In this document: positions 38,801-53,800 of the stretch, in pieces
How the letters are laid out: each line of letters begins with the position of its first letter
Position numbering within the stretch: the stretch's first letter is position 1
Assembly (NCBI GenBank): GCA_018340375.1
Contig: JAFFJZ010000002.1
Span: forward strand, 42,800,001 to 42,864,000
DNA length: 64,000 nucleotides
Source: Gonatopus flavifemur
Lineage: Eukaryota > Arthropoda > Insecta > Hymenoptera > Dryinidae
Direction: 5' to 3'
Notes under the pieces: generated by a model
The model's database searches: none
What the model saw: the letters and a program-made list of their open reading frames with translations, nothing else
What the model was told of the DNA's origin: nothing
Made by a program: the position numbers and the translations under genes

Positions 38801-41800
38801 GATTCATGGCTGTACGAATGAAATATTGTGGTGTAAAAAAGGTTCACAAGTTTGAGAGAGCATCAAAGTTCTTTTCCAAAAAGCGAATGAAAGGATCGAG
38901 AAATGTTTTGTGATACTATGCACGTACAATTCACTTCAATACAAATAGAAAAACTATTTCGTACATTCAAGTGTAAATTCATATTGAAAAATCTTCAAGC
39001 ATAATCCGATCACGCGCACATAATTCATCAAAGTGAGATAACTTCCAACTTCCACCGAAGAGAAAAATAAGTTTAAAATACAGAACGATAAATAGATTTG
39101 TTTTTTTTTTTCATTTTTCAAAAATATGCTCATCTCTTCTTTCCAAAATAAACCTTTAGAATCAACTTCAACAAATAAAAAAATATTCAAAACTTTCCAA
39201 CGAATATTTTCGTGAAAAAAAAATATATATATATATAAAAAAAAAGAAAATCTCAAATTTTGAAATTGATTTCAATTGTAAGTAACTTCGGGAATAATAT
39301 CTCTTTGTTGTTTATCTAAACTATGTTTCTATGTCTTTTCCCTGTGGAAGTCAATTTCATTTCAAATATGTGCAAAAAATGTATCGTTGATAATAAATAA
39401 AGAAAAAGAAAAAAAACAATGCTCGTTTCAATCGTATTATAATAATACTGCACTAATATATCGCATAAGTTTGTGACCATTGGGACTTCTTAATTGACTT
39501 AGTTTATACAGTTGTAAATGTTCAATACCCATATCATAACTATGCAGCATATATCGGAATACCTTGTACACATTTTCCTAATAAATGCAAGTATAGAAAG
39601 AAAGATATTCTACAATCGGAAGATATAAAATTTATGTCATAGTTGTAAGATAATAATAATCTTCAAAAAATTAACAAAATCTTCAATATACAACGGACGA
39701 TTAAGAAAAAAAAAAAAAAAAAACACATCGATTCCGAAAACGGAGGATATTTAAATTGACAATCAATAAAAATTCCACATCCGTATCGATATGACAATAA
39801 ATTGAATAAAATAATAAATTTCTCGACTAAAAAAATTATAAAAGTAAGTGAATTATTTTATTAACAACTGTTTGCAGAATCTGTATGGAAAGTGCATCTT
39901 CCAGAAGAGATGGTGCACGCATTCATTGTTGGGTGGGATATTGCATGTTTGACATTGCAATCTCCTCATTTTGCTGTTGACAAATAATTTGCTTCATAAA
40001 TAACTTTTACGCTATTATGATGACATTTTTTGGGATGACGTGAAGATTCGATGAATTGTGCTATATATGTTTGTTTCGAATTCGTGATTAAATGACATGA
40101 TCGTAAAAAAAAAACACTACAGCACGTCTACATGTTTTATTCGCATAATTTTCAATGGGAATGTATGTTTATTTTATTGTATCGTGTTATCACTCACCGA
40201 TTGGTAGATGGTAGGTCGTCCAACGTTATTTGAATTCATATTAGCTCTTTGAATTGTTCGATCCTCGTACCTCGTGCTACCTTGGCTTGCCATCGGTCGG
40301 TTGAGGGTGCTACAATCATAACTATTTTCAACGTAGAATCAAGTTGTTCGTTAAATAATTAAGGACTCCGCAAAAATAAATGAATAAAAACATTTTCAAC
40401 CGTGATCATTCATTGTTCTTTATTTATTGAACTATCCCACTCGGTACAAATGTTGTAATACTGCTGCGATATTTGTGCTGGGTGGGATAATTACGTTATA
40501 ATAAAATCCCGACTGGAATATAAATATATACTATTTATTTAGATGATTCATGTCGACTAAACCACTAATTTGGATGATAAGGAATATGAATTTGGAGTAT
40601 AAACGATTTTTTCTCCAAAATAGAACGTAGTATCACGGTATAAAAATTACTCTGACGCAAATGAGACGCTGTACAACCAAAGAGAACGAAATGTTGAAGA
40701 ATACTCATTGAATTCAGGAAACGTTCAATGAACGTTCATAAAATCTTCGTGAACAGTTTGTTCTCTTGAAACATATGGCAATTATGAAGACGATGGAACA
40801 TAAACATAAAGCAGAGTCCTCAAACTTAAACAAATGAATGAAAATGATGAACTAAATCGGATGATAAATAAAACATTCCCTCAAAACTGGAAATAATACC
40901 AAAGAATTGATAGTTGAAGATCAAGACGGTGTGTGGAAATTTACCTGTTCGCGTTATTTGGAGAATTAGGTCCTGAATTACGTGCCGCGACGGTTTTTGT
41001 CACAAAATCTTGCTCCTTCCATCCATGCTTTTTGTAAACGTCACGCAACTCCTGGTGTTGCCACATTGTGAATAATACTTGTCCTGGATCAAACAAGAGA
41101 ATTAATAATCCAAAATTCGAGATTAGTAATGTACGGAATGTCGATCATTCGAATCAAACTCTCTTTTTGAATTTCTATAAACATGATGGTAAATTATCTA
41201 CACGGAAAAAAGGAAACACTACTGGTTACTGTGAATAACAGCTATGTAGACTTGGGCATTGTAGTTCACTTCACTGAAGTAGTTCAGTATATCTCATTCG
41301 CTAAATTGAAGTAGTTCAGTGATATATTTCAATTGAGCTAAATAGTTCAATTATTCTCGTGAAGAATAATCTAATGAAGAATTCGAATTCGTGAATATCC
41401 ATGAATTAGGGGGGCATTTCTTTTGTTCTCTTTGTTCCCTCACATAATGTTCCACGTAAAGTGATAAGGGCATAGAAAATAGAGTCCCTATAACAGGGTC
41501 TGGGCAACGATGTTGCAAAAATATTGTGTTCCAAATTTTATCCTTCTGATTTGGTATTTCATCCATTTAAAACCATTAATTTCGTAACATAAGCAATGGA
41601 TCTATTTTCATTTTACAAACTGAACCAAGAATTTAAATCAGTTCTCATTTATCTTGAATAAAGTTCTCACAACTCAATTTAGTATCCTCTATGAACTATT
41701 TTTCGGTCCCATTTTCTTGACCTATTATGCATAATCTAAAATTTACAGTGAATCAAAATTGTATGGGAAATATATTATCATAGTAAAAGCTTCTTTTACT

Positions 41801-44800
41801 ATGATAATATATTCTGCGCCCCTCTCTTTATGGCGATCACGCGATTTCTAGTAACATGCCTCCTCCATTATCCCGAAGGTTGATAAATCTGAATAAATTG
41901 TAGGAACTTCTGTTTAGTGAGAATCAGTGGTACAAACATGAAAATATCTAGTATGAATTACTGAAGTATATCTTTATGAATCTCTGAACTACTTCATTCG
42001 GCTCGGTCGAGTGGGCCGCTCTTTTGAACGGGCTCGTTTATGAGTTACACAAGTCTACAGCTATCGGTTGAAAGACGAATGAAAATGCGCTTCAATAATG
42101 AAGATTAGCGCGATAACAGTGATGGGTATTGTAATGAAATTCGTCAATGCTGACTGGGCAGTAATAAGGACTTCTGCATGACATAAATTCGAGTTGCCCG
42201 ACTAATTCAACGTAATTCTACACTAAGAGAAAAGAACTGAAGCTTGAATGATCAACATTCGGATGTCCCAGATCAATTTTCATCCCACTCGAGCCATCCA
42301 AAGGTATCATAAATACCTGCAAATTTGAGGACACGTGGTGTATATTTTTGACGCTGTCTAGTTATATTCATTAGCCTATCGACTCCCCCAGCATCGAGCA
42401 GAGATCGGGAAAATTCAGCGTTCTTCTTGATAACTTCGTTCAAAGTTGCAAGAACAGCAGCAATCGTATCGTCGCTCGTTCCTTGATCGTGTTGATTATT
42501 TCCCGATGGTAATTTTTGAATGAGATCTCGCATAGCGTATTTACCAATTAATTCCTTATTGCGTTGGTCTATGGCTAGATTTCTCAACGCGGTAGCTACC
42601 GCGCACACCACGCGATCCACCTGAGAATAAAGAAATCCAATAAGTGACAATTGTATGTGAGAAATACACTATAATCCTCATAAAATGATGAATTCGATGT
42701 ACCTCCATTCGTAAGAGTTCTACTAAAATTGGAAGTCCTTTTTCTTTCCTAACAGCCGCTCGAATTTCGATGCTAGGCTGCCAATAGCAAGCAGCAAGAT
42801 TTTGCAACGCTCCCGCGGCTGCCTCCAAGGTTTCTGGATTCGAACATGTTTGTAAAAGACTCAAATAAGATTGTACCACCTCGGGCTGCCAAAGTAATTC
42901 CATCCCTCTGACCGGTTCCGTTCGTGGACTTGTCGTATGCGTCGTTGTTGTCTCTTTTTGAACTGGTTGTCCATCTTTTTTCTTCTTACTGCCTCCGAAG
43001 CATCCCAAATTTTCACCTACAATAAAACATATCGATATTTTCAATAATAACAAATCATATGGTGGATACATTTTCTCATAAATTGATGGATATGATAAAT
43101 AAACGCTCAGTGGATGATATTTGTTTGTTTTTTCTCGCTGCACTTGATCCAATTATCATGGATCACAATTTTCACATGTTACTGTCGAATATAAAATGAT
43201 TCTAAAAATTCAAAACGTAACTAAACTTTAAAAAATCATGTTCTCTACTTAACAAAAAAAAAAAAAAAGAAAAGGAGAATCAAATAAGCGCACTTATGTT
43301 ACAGAATAGATGAATAACGTAACGTCTACAGTACTCTATATGCACTCATATCTTGCTTCCAAGGATGATAAGTGTACTTTGAAAGTATACAATATCTATA
43401 TTATATATACCAATAATATATAATTGATATATAAGATATATCGATATTTGAATTTTATTTCTCTCTATACTTTTTCTCTCAATCGATGCGAACTTGCAAA
43501 GCACAGCATGCATTAGCTATACGTTTATATCGATAAGCAAAAGGAAAATAATTTATCGATGGAACTGCGATGAAATGTTTAATGTCTTACCTTGACATAA
43601 ACTGTATGCTAAAAAAATGTAAACATACTTTAATCCATGCTGTATCACAAGCTGTGACTTGTTTATTTTTCGTTGTTTATCAAACTTTTCATTTTTCTCA
43701 AAAGCCGTTATTTAGAATTTTCAATTCCAAGGAAGACATTGAGTGTTGTTTCGAATGAGTGTTTGAAAAATCAAACAAAAACAAAAATAAATTCTATAAA
43801 CTAATAAAATAGATTATTATTCATGTTATGACTAAATTAATATTCTTCAAATAAGAATAAGCATAACTCTACGTCACTTGTGGATATTTTGTTGTTATAT
43901 CGTGCCTCAGATCCTTGTGGGAAAAACAAAATATTTATCGAACGTCTGGATGTTCCATCAATATTTGTAAAACATTTTTAAACATTTTGTTCTGTTGGAA
44001 TTAAGACAAATGTATCAATTTTAATTAACATTCTATTCAATCTGGAGATAATATTTTTGTTCTCAACATTTGACCTTTACTTGAAAACAATTCAACATTG
44101 AGAACATACATTTCAAAAGATGACATACAAAAAACTTTGATTAACCCTCCAACCGTAACCCCGGTCTCACAGACCGCTATCAAAATTGTATTTGCTCGTA
44201 ATTCGAAAGTTTTGGGTAAATTGTTTGACATTTCATTCCTACTCTGCACAGAATTGCTCACTAAGTTCTGTACATAAGCCCACTATCCTGCCTCGTAAAC
44301 ATTTCTAATGATCTAGAAAATGTTTTCTTCACTTCTAACAACTTTGAATATCTAGAAGAAAGTGATAGCGGTCTGTTAGACCGGGGGTTACGGTTGACGT
44401 GATTTTGAGCAGGGTTACGGTTTAAGGATTAAGCATTGCATCCAAGAATTATGATGAAAATGGAATAATGTTCTCCGCTAAAAAGATCCGTACAAAATTT
44501 TGATTAGTTTGATCTGGCATTGTCCTGTTCGTACATCAAAGTTGGATCTGTAAAATTTCGTTCAAAATGGAAGAAAAACCGATCAGGGTTCAACAGATAA
44601 TTCATTTTGTCTCTCTCATACATTAATTAATTGATTCCTATATGATCAATATTGTAGGAATAGTCGATCGCTATGATACATGTTAAACAAAAAGTACGTA
44701 CAAATTTGATGAAATCATTTCAATACCAAAGCAATATATTCATTTGTCATAAAAGAGAATCTCAAAAATATATATGGGTAAGCATACAACAGTACTAATG

Positions 44801-47800
44801 TATCTAATGAGATTCAACAATATTACTCGATATAAATTATGGCATCGTGAACGAGCGAAGTAAAGTGAAAGAATAAAAAAATAAAACAAAAAGAATTCAA
44901 ATGCAGATATCAATGTTCTCTGATTTCACTCGAGACACGAAGGATATCGTTTCGAAGTATTACAATTATTTTAATCAAAATCACTCCTCAGCATACGCAC
45001 ATAGAATTTGGCTTACATGCGTATATCACCGCATGCCAATAAAATGAAAAGAAAAAAAAAATAGATATCTATATATGTAGATATATCATAGAAAATGATC
45101 ACCGGCACAGGGGAATTACACACTCGTTTTTCATTCTCTTACGCTAAAAGGTTGATCATCCGTTCAAAGAATTCTCACCTTTGGCCGGAGCTGCGACTCT
45201 ATTCTGTACCGTTGACTGTATGGGATGTTTATCATAGTTCGGATCCTCCACCTCTTGGCATCGATAACTTAGATTTCTCAGTATACAAACACAGTTTTCA
45301 ACGATTTTGTTTCCGATATTTGATTTCTCAATCGCCGAGCGTACTACGTATAAAAGAGCGTCCACCAATCCCTCGCACTCTCTTAATTTTTTCCTCGCGT
45401 ATTCTCCGGCACTCGATACGTTTCTCAAAACTCCTGACGCGTTTCTAAACACCGTGGACCAACAGGTTTCCCCATTGGAAGAACTTGGATCCCAACCGCT
45501 GTGCGGTATAATTATATTGTTAACGACCATTGTAACCCCATCGTCGATTATAGATCTTTTGAGATCCTAAAGCAGAAGAATAATCAATGAATCCAAGTTC
45601 CATATACTTTATATATACATTACATATACATATATAGTTGGAACTTACTTCGCAAGATGATAAATTCCATAATACCCCAGTAACTAATTCCTTTACATCT
45701 GCGTCGGACGTTCTGCGCAATAAATTAATCAAAGCCGGCACGCCACCGGCATTTTTAATGGCTCTTTTATTCTCGTCATTTTGTCGACCGTAAGATAAAT
45801 TTCTTAAAGCTCCGCAAGCATTTCTATACACATCAGGACTATCGTGATCTAATAACTGTACGAGAGGTGGTATACCACCGAGACTTCTCGTTTTTTGTTT
45901 ATTCGGATCGTCCATGTAACAAAGATGTTGCAAATAAGCGGCCGCGTTGGCTTTGATTATGTTATTCGGATTGCTCAGAAAACCAATGACTTCGGATAAA
46001 TTTGGATCCCTCCATCGCATGGACTTTTGATCGTCGTCCAATGGACTGGCCATCCCGGGTACTGGATGTCGGGATTGTAATCTTTGCAGATGAACCTCGT
46101 CCTCGAATATTCCCGGTGGAACACCGGAAGACAAAGGTACCGGATGACCCTCCTCGTATCCAGGAACATCGCTAGGAACTGGTACTGGCCCTACTCCCAC
46201 GGTTGGTCCGTATCCAACTGGTCCGTACGGGGACGGTGATACGTAACCGTAGGCTACTTTACCTTCATCTAAAATTTCATCATCCGTGTTACTTATCTCA
46301 TTCCAATGACTCTTTACAAAATATCTATTCGACAACTGTGAGTTCTTAATGACGACATGAATGATTTGCGACATGAAACTTAATGAAAATCTGTTAATAA
46401 AAACAAATTCCGCATAATTCACTTATGTAAGCGAAATAGATGATTGAAAGATTTCTTTACTTAAATGAGAGAAAAAGAAAAAACAATGATATTCATAAAA
46501 CCCTACCATGCGGATGTTGAGAGGGTTCACCAGAGTCATCCATATTCCAAGAGTTGCTGATTTGATCTAGAGAGAACACAAAATGATAATGACTAAATGA
46601 ACTGGCATACCTATGAAAATAAGTGGATTATGCTATACTTTTCTTCTTGTTGCATTCCAATCTGTCATCACACAAGAATTAAGCATTAACAGATTTTCCT
46701 GTTCGAAAATGTGATGTATGAAGTGAATATAATGAAGATTATAATTCGAACGGAATATTTGAATGACGTAAAAGCATTTTGTTACGTACCATATTGATCT
46801 CCGGGACCACCAGGACTAGGAGTTATACGATAATGATCTTGTAAAGCAGGATTCAGACCTGCATCGATATCATTGTAGCCTCCTTCCACGTACGGAGGTC
46901 CTTTTCGTAAATATTCTTAAACAAATGAATGAGAATGAATTTCAAAACTACTCTATATTTTTTAATGAATTTTCTCTTGAATACCAGACAACGAGGTGTC
47001 TGTATCGTACGTTCATTTTGAGATATTGAATATGATTACCATGTGGAGGAGAAGCTCGGCTATGCTCCGAAGGACTGTGAGGGCTATGAGGCGAATGCGA
47101 CCGGGGCATATAAATTCCATGGGGTCCAGGATAGCCCGGTTGCGGAGGATATCCAAGGTACGGATCGTAATGATCGAAACTGACCATATAAGGATCCGCC
47201 GAATATCGTGGATCAGGATGCTGATAGTCCTGTGACATTAGCGGCACAGACATATAACTGACCGCTCCTGGATCTGGTTCCATGTGTGAAACTTCGCGCA
47301 CAACTTTTGTTACTGTCGTTACCTGAAAACAAGAGACAAAAATATGTATGAAAAGGGAACTATCATCGTTGTTATTATATTAGTTTATGAGTTAGCGTTA
47401 CCGCGTTAATGTGCAAACCAGGTTAATAATGTCGACTTAATAGACTTAATTGTGATGGTAATGAAGCGCGCGAGAAAACTTAATTACGAAATAAAGCCTT
47501 AGGTACGTCGTAACGTATTCCTCGTCGAAAGCAAGGCAATATTTCTAACTGCGTGTACAATGGGAAGGGATACAGATCATTTTTCATTTGATTTTGTTCT
47601 TTAAATAAGTTTTTTGAGTTGTAGAAAATAAATTTTTCTGCTTTATCGCAAGAGCGAATGAATTATTATTGTAAGATAAAACAAATCGATATGTGTGACT
47701 AAGCGAAGATAAGAGTTAACAAAATTGCATGGATGAGAATGAACAATCACCCACCCAGGAGTTGGAAATTGGATAATTATAATTTTTTTTTTTTTTTCTC

Positions 47801-50800
47801 ACTTTACAATTTCCTCAATTGCAGACATCAATTATAAGGAATACTCTACTTTTTACAATTCGAAAGAATGAGGAACAATGAATTTGTAAAGTATGAACAA
47901 AACATGTATCCTTTCATACTGTGTCACACCACGTATATCGACAAAACAGACTATTTCAGCCCATCTATTGATCCAATTGTGAAGTTCAATTAAGAAGACC
48001 GAACACAACTTCACGATTCTGTATTGTTTTCATTATAGATTCATCGGAAATAAACTTGAGAAATAATCAAAGCTTGATATCAAAGGATTTAAAACCATTT
48101 AATATCAATAATGTTAATGTTCAACGTAATACAAGTCGTTTTGAATGTTTAGAATATCAACTACGGGGAGAAAAGAATGATGTAATCGATTTTTCTACTT
48201 CCATGTTGGTATTTGTTCTGCTAGTTTCTTGGTTGTCATCTCATTATGTACAACGTAATGAGGGAAAATAAATAATGCATGGAAGTATTTCAAATTTCTG
48301 GTCTTTTCAGTAGAAAAAAGAAATAAAGATAATTTAACCATAGATGAAAGCTTTCGATTCAATTCAATCAAAGTATCAAATTTATTATTTCACGTTATCA
48401 GGCTACTTCTTCTACGCTCAATTATATTTTAATGATTATCATTCGAATGGCGGGAAAAAAAAACTTTCCAAACTTTGAAACATCCCAGTAAAAAAACTAC
48501 TCGAAAAACTCGCACAATTTTCCATCGACAAAGAAAACGATAAAACAAAAACTATTGTGCAGGGGAAACAAAAGCATTGTTATTTGATAGAGAAAAACAA
48601 CAAGTCATCGCGAACGTCACTATATACATTCTTTGAATGGCAAATAATTGTAAATATACCCCTGGAACGTGGATCATTTTTACAAAATCCTGAGTTTCAT
48701 TCTCAAAATAATTTCATTCCACGATCAGTCAACGAAATATCTTCCTTTCTTTTCATCATATTTTCATTCTGCGAAGCAGAAAAATGAATGGATGGAAAAA
48801 AAAATGAGATGAACCGTACTTGTTGTGAAGTCTGTTGTTTGTGCGTCCTTATGAGCAGGGGATCTTCTTGAACCGATAAATGAGATGAATGTAAAGAATG
48901 TGTATCTGCCTGTCCATTGCTTCCATGGTAATCTGGATCGCTTTGTCCTCTGAAAATTCGAGACAAAATTCAATAAATTCAGAAATGAGAAATTCTTTAT
49001 AATTAAAAGATATAACTTACGTGTATTGTGGCATGTCGGGACCTTTTTCTTGAAGAACACGCCTGCAAACAGAAGAGAAGACTTCTTTATAAACGTGAAA
49101 ATGATCTGAGATCAAATCAAATCAAATCAAATCAGATGCATGATGCATGGTGTTTCGAGAAAATACATTCGAGACAAAACAAACGAACAGAAAAATGAGT
49201 GCATTTGAAAATCTGATGAATAATGAAACGACATGACGAATTTAGATTAGTGAAAATTTCATGCAACGTTAAATATTTGAAGGAGTTCGCATTAATTGTT
49301 TTACCAGGTGTGTAAGTATGAAACCGCAATTTGCCCATAGGTGGCGCTAGATTTCGATGTAGTTACCGACACATCACGTCAGCGGTGTCTTGTTATTGTA
49401 TTGATATCCGACAAAGATTTCCAACTCACAATAACACGAGTTTCATTCAGTAGCATTAGTTTATTAGAGATAAACATGTCGAGTTTTGTGCCAACAAATT
49501 ACGATTTGCGAACAGCACTACTTTTCTGTTTTCATCTGAAGAAAATCACAGCCGAATCGCATCGAATGCTTGTGGAGGCGTTTGGTGAGCATGCTCTCGG
49601 TGAAACACAGTGTTTCGAGTGGTTCGAACGGTTCAAAAGTGGCGATTTTGATGTCAGGAACGAAGAACGTGGAAGACCACCGAAAAAGTTTGAAGACGCT
49701 GACCTGCAAGCCTTGTTGGACGAAGACGACGCTCAAACACAACAACAACTGGCGGATCGGTTAAAGGTGACCCGAGAAGCCATCTCCCTTCGGTTGAAAG
49801 CCATCGGAAAGATACAGAAGGTGGAGAAATGGGTTCCACATAAACTCAACGAAAGACAGCAGGAAAACCGCAAAACATCATGCGAAATGCTGCTCGCCAG
49901 GTTCCAAAAAAAGGCATTTCTCCATCGAATTGTGACTGGCGATGAAAAGTGGATATATTTCGAGAATCCTAAGCGCAAAAAGTCATGGGTCACTCCGGGT
50001 GAACCATCAACATCGACGGCAAGACCAAACCGCTACGGACGAAAGACAATGCTGTGTGTTTGGTGGGATCAAAAGGGCGTGATCTACTACGAGCTGCTGA
50101 AACCTGGGGAAACTGTCGATACTCAACGCTATCGACAACAAATGATCGATTTGGATCGAGTTTTGCGTGAAAAACGACCAGAATACCAACAAAGACAACA
50201 CAAGGTGATTTTGCTGCATAACAATGCACCAGCACACAAAGCAAAACAGGTCCAGGAAACGATAGAGTCGTTCCGTTGGGAGATTCTTCAGCACGCGCCT
50301 TACTCACCGGACCTTGCCTTATCCGATTACTACTTGTTTGCATCGATGGGACACGCACTTGCCGAGCAGCGCTTTACTTCTTACGAAGATGTACGAAAAT
50401 GGCTCGATGACTTGTTTGCCTCAAAAGAGCAACAGTTCTTTTGGCGCGGAATCCACAAATTGCCAGAAAGATGAAAAAAATGTATAGATAGCGACGGAAA
50501 ATACTTTGAATAAGTTACTTTGTATCATATCATTACAATAAACGTGTTTTTTCTGCACAAAAATTCCGGTTTCATACTTACACAGCTGGTACATATAAAA
50601 ACTTTATCGAAGGGAATACTAAATTTCATGGACAAAAATCACAATTGTGTCGATGCTACTGGAATCAACGTGCAAGTTCCCTATCTCGATAACTTCACTC
50701 AAATTATGACACACCAAGGAAATCTCTATTCGACGACTCTAATGGATTATTCAAAATCTCGTATTTGATTCATATACCCACATCCATCATCCGTGCGTGT

Positions 50801-53800
50801 CACGTAGTTTGGTAAATATTTCTTTTATGGTTTTACAAAGTCAACGTTGAAACAGTAAAACCAGAATATTAAATCTGTCGAAAACGTGAAATTTTCGTAG
50901 AAATTCTTGAACCTGAAGATAATAATCTTCTATCCAATCAAGGTTATAACTGTATTTCACGTAAATGGAATGATTAGAAAACTTGCTAACTCATATTCAC
51001 GAGAGAATGTGGATCGCATGAGATTTGCATTTTATGAGTCGCAAGAGGTTCATATACGACTACAATGAGTGCAATGTCGTCCGTGAGTCACAGATGGTGA
51101 ATGTCGTGTCGCAATGCTATGGGGATGATGTACATCCATTATCTTTGTGAAAACGAGGTCAGACACGACTCTGAATCTAAATTCCTCAAATCAAAGTTAT
51201 CAAAAATATCTGAAATTTAAAGTACGTCTCTCTATCATTCGCTCCCATGAAATGAACGGAATTATAAACCTAGTTATTAATCTGAGAATACTATTTGAGA
51301 CGGTTTCAACTTACGAAATGGGTTGCTACGAACCTCGCACGATGACTACAGAGTTGAGAAATGTTTTATTTGAATTTAATAAACTTTAGCCGAGCATAAA
51401 TTATATATTTGGAAGAAAAAATTCAGTTCATCTGGCACTACATTCGGCAAACGTGCATAAGAGAATTAGAAATTAAAATCATGCATATCTTTTTTACAGC
51501 GTGGTCCTGTTTGAAATTCATTGCATTCACTGAGAGAAAGACAATGAAAATTCATTTGTTCCAGCTAAATAAAAGCCTGGTAGGTCGTCGTTCATTCGAT
51601 GGGACTGTGACAAATGAAATTTATTGATTCAATTTTTATTTACAGAGACTCAATTTTCAAGGGGAGGTTCTCGGATTTTATTTCATGGAAGAAAGTAAAT
51701 AACAAACTTGAGTTTTTGGATATTCACTGAATGAGTCTTTGAAAATATATGCCCTGTGAAAAATGTGGGGAGTTTTTTTTTCACACCGTTGGTGGATTTC
51801 ATCCCTTCATCGTAGGGGGAATAGTTTTTCCATCAAAAATGAGGGATTTTTCCACCACTTTGAGGTATTATTTTGCAGAGCATAATATAAGGATCAGTTC
51901 TTACCAAAAAGTTAGTTCTAAAAGAAAACGATCAGTTCTAAAACGCACAAACGATTAGTTCTTAAAAAATTACCCAATTTTTAGTCAAATGTTTTCCTTT
52001 TTATTTTTATTTCTTCAAATCGAGTATCCAATACTGCCCTGTTACAAACTAAGCCTTTCACCTCATATCGAGGGATATCATTAATTCAGTAGTGATATTC
52101 ATTCTGAAAAAAAAAATCTTGATGCCAAAAATAAAATCAACGAAGCATCAAATAATTCAAGAAATACTTGTCACACAATTTTCTCACTTCATATTGGAAG
52201 GGCTTTCTCTCGAAATAGAAAGACTATTTATTTTTTTTTCAACTGATCTTCTCACAGCATACTTTATAAAAAAGGAATCTTGATTAAATAAAACGTAATG
52301 AGATAAATATATGATTTATTGAATGCATAAATAGATATTAAGTTTGTTAATTATCATATACCGTTTTATTAATTCACAAAGACGATACAGTACCTTCTTT
52401 TTTTTTTTAGAAATTGAGTGTCCACCGTTTCGGTTAGTTCTTAAATTTCCTTACATTATGCCCTGTTATTTTGTTTTTTGGGTTTTGAATCCTCCACGAA
52501 TGAAGGAAAGGTCCACCAAATTAGGGTGAAAAATTTCCCATCTGGAGAGAAACTTTGCTGCCACTTTGCTGCTATTTTTTGGGAGAAAATTCCACAATCA
52601 TTTTTCACAGTGTACAAAATGATACCATGTGGGGATTGTTGATACGTACTGAAACATGACTACTTGAAAGAAGTGATCGATCGGTCTGTACTTTAACACT
52701 TGCAAAAATTATCAGAAATAAAAAATCCAAAAATCCTTATGAAATACATTATTTTTGTTGGAGGTTGTATCAATAGTCAAAAGTCAAAAATTGAACAAAT
52801 GGCGAACATGCAAACTTTTGTTTGGTAGCGGTTTTTAACTCTTTCTTTGCGCTTCAAAGTGCTATGAAAAGAAGGAAATATCATCTCCATTTAGGTTCTT
52901 CCTTCAATAAATGTAATCTCCGTTCAGTAGTTTTTGAAATATCGTCCAAATGAATTCGAAAAACGCCTTTAAAATTTCGATCTGCGAACAGGGTTCCCCC
53001 AAAATTTGAAGAGTGATTTTTCCTGACTTTCACTGACCATGTTCAAAATTTGCCCTGACTCTCAAATAAGGATACCCAGATAGCACACAAGTTGCTTCAA
53101 ATTGTACCAAACCAATCAATTTGTTTCTATTCAAATTTTTTAATGTTCGGAGGTTAAAATTTTACAATTTTATTTTTCAGCCTTCAGAAATCACTTAGAC
53201 ATTCAAGGTTTGCGGCGATGTGGAACTCTACTTTAAGTAAGGTAATGAATTTTTGGATATTCCCTTGAATGGTATTACACTTCACTCTAAAAAATTTGGC
53301 AGTGTTAGGTAAAGTCCACTCCGGATGGTGTTGTTTCAACACCTGATGGTGTTATTTCGACACCGTATGGTGTCATTCTAATACCATTTGGAATTATTTT
53401 AACACTGAATTCCGGAGTGGACTTTTATAGAATCCGCGCGGTGTTCATTCTGACACCGCTTTTCTTACAGTATTTTGAGACGTTTGGAGGTGATCTATGA
53501 ATTGAAATAAAATGAGCACAGTCAATAGATCAATTCTCAATACTTATTCTCCTGACATCGCGTTTTGAACCAAACCAAAGGAATGGTATCCGCAAACAAA
53601 ATCGCAAGGCAATTCAATGAAATTTATACTTCACCCATACAGCACAAGAGTTCCCGTTATGCTCATGAATATGTATTTATTATGAACATTTTGAATTCAA
53701 AACGAACTCTCAATAAATAACTCAATGTTCAGAAAGAATTTGTATCTAGACTCCATAATGAATTCTGCATGCATTCGATACATTTTAATTTTGACTTCAT

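Noticed and set aside
46269..46422. Upstream extension of catenin exon 8
   Set aside because: The frame is open, but only the acceptor at 46268 joins the phase of the 60-bp exon 46566-46507 and gives a continuous protein; the extension shows no family similarity.
49341..49475. N-terminal extension of the mariner ORF
   Set aside because: It has no ATG. The family start MSSFV is at 49476 and gives the usual 345 codons.
49733..50358. Minus-strand ORFs across the mariner
   Set aside because: They are antisense shadows of the transposase.
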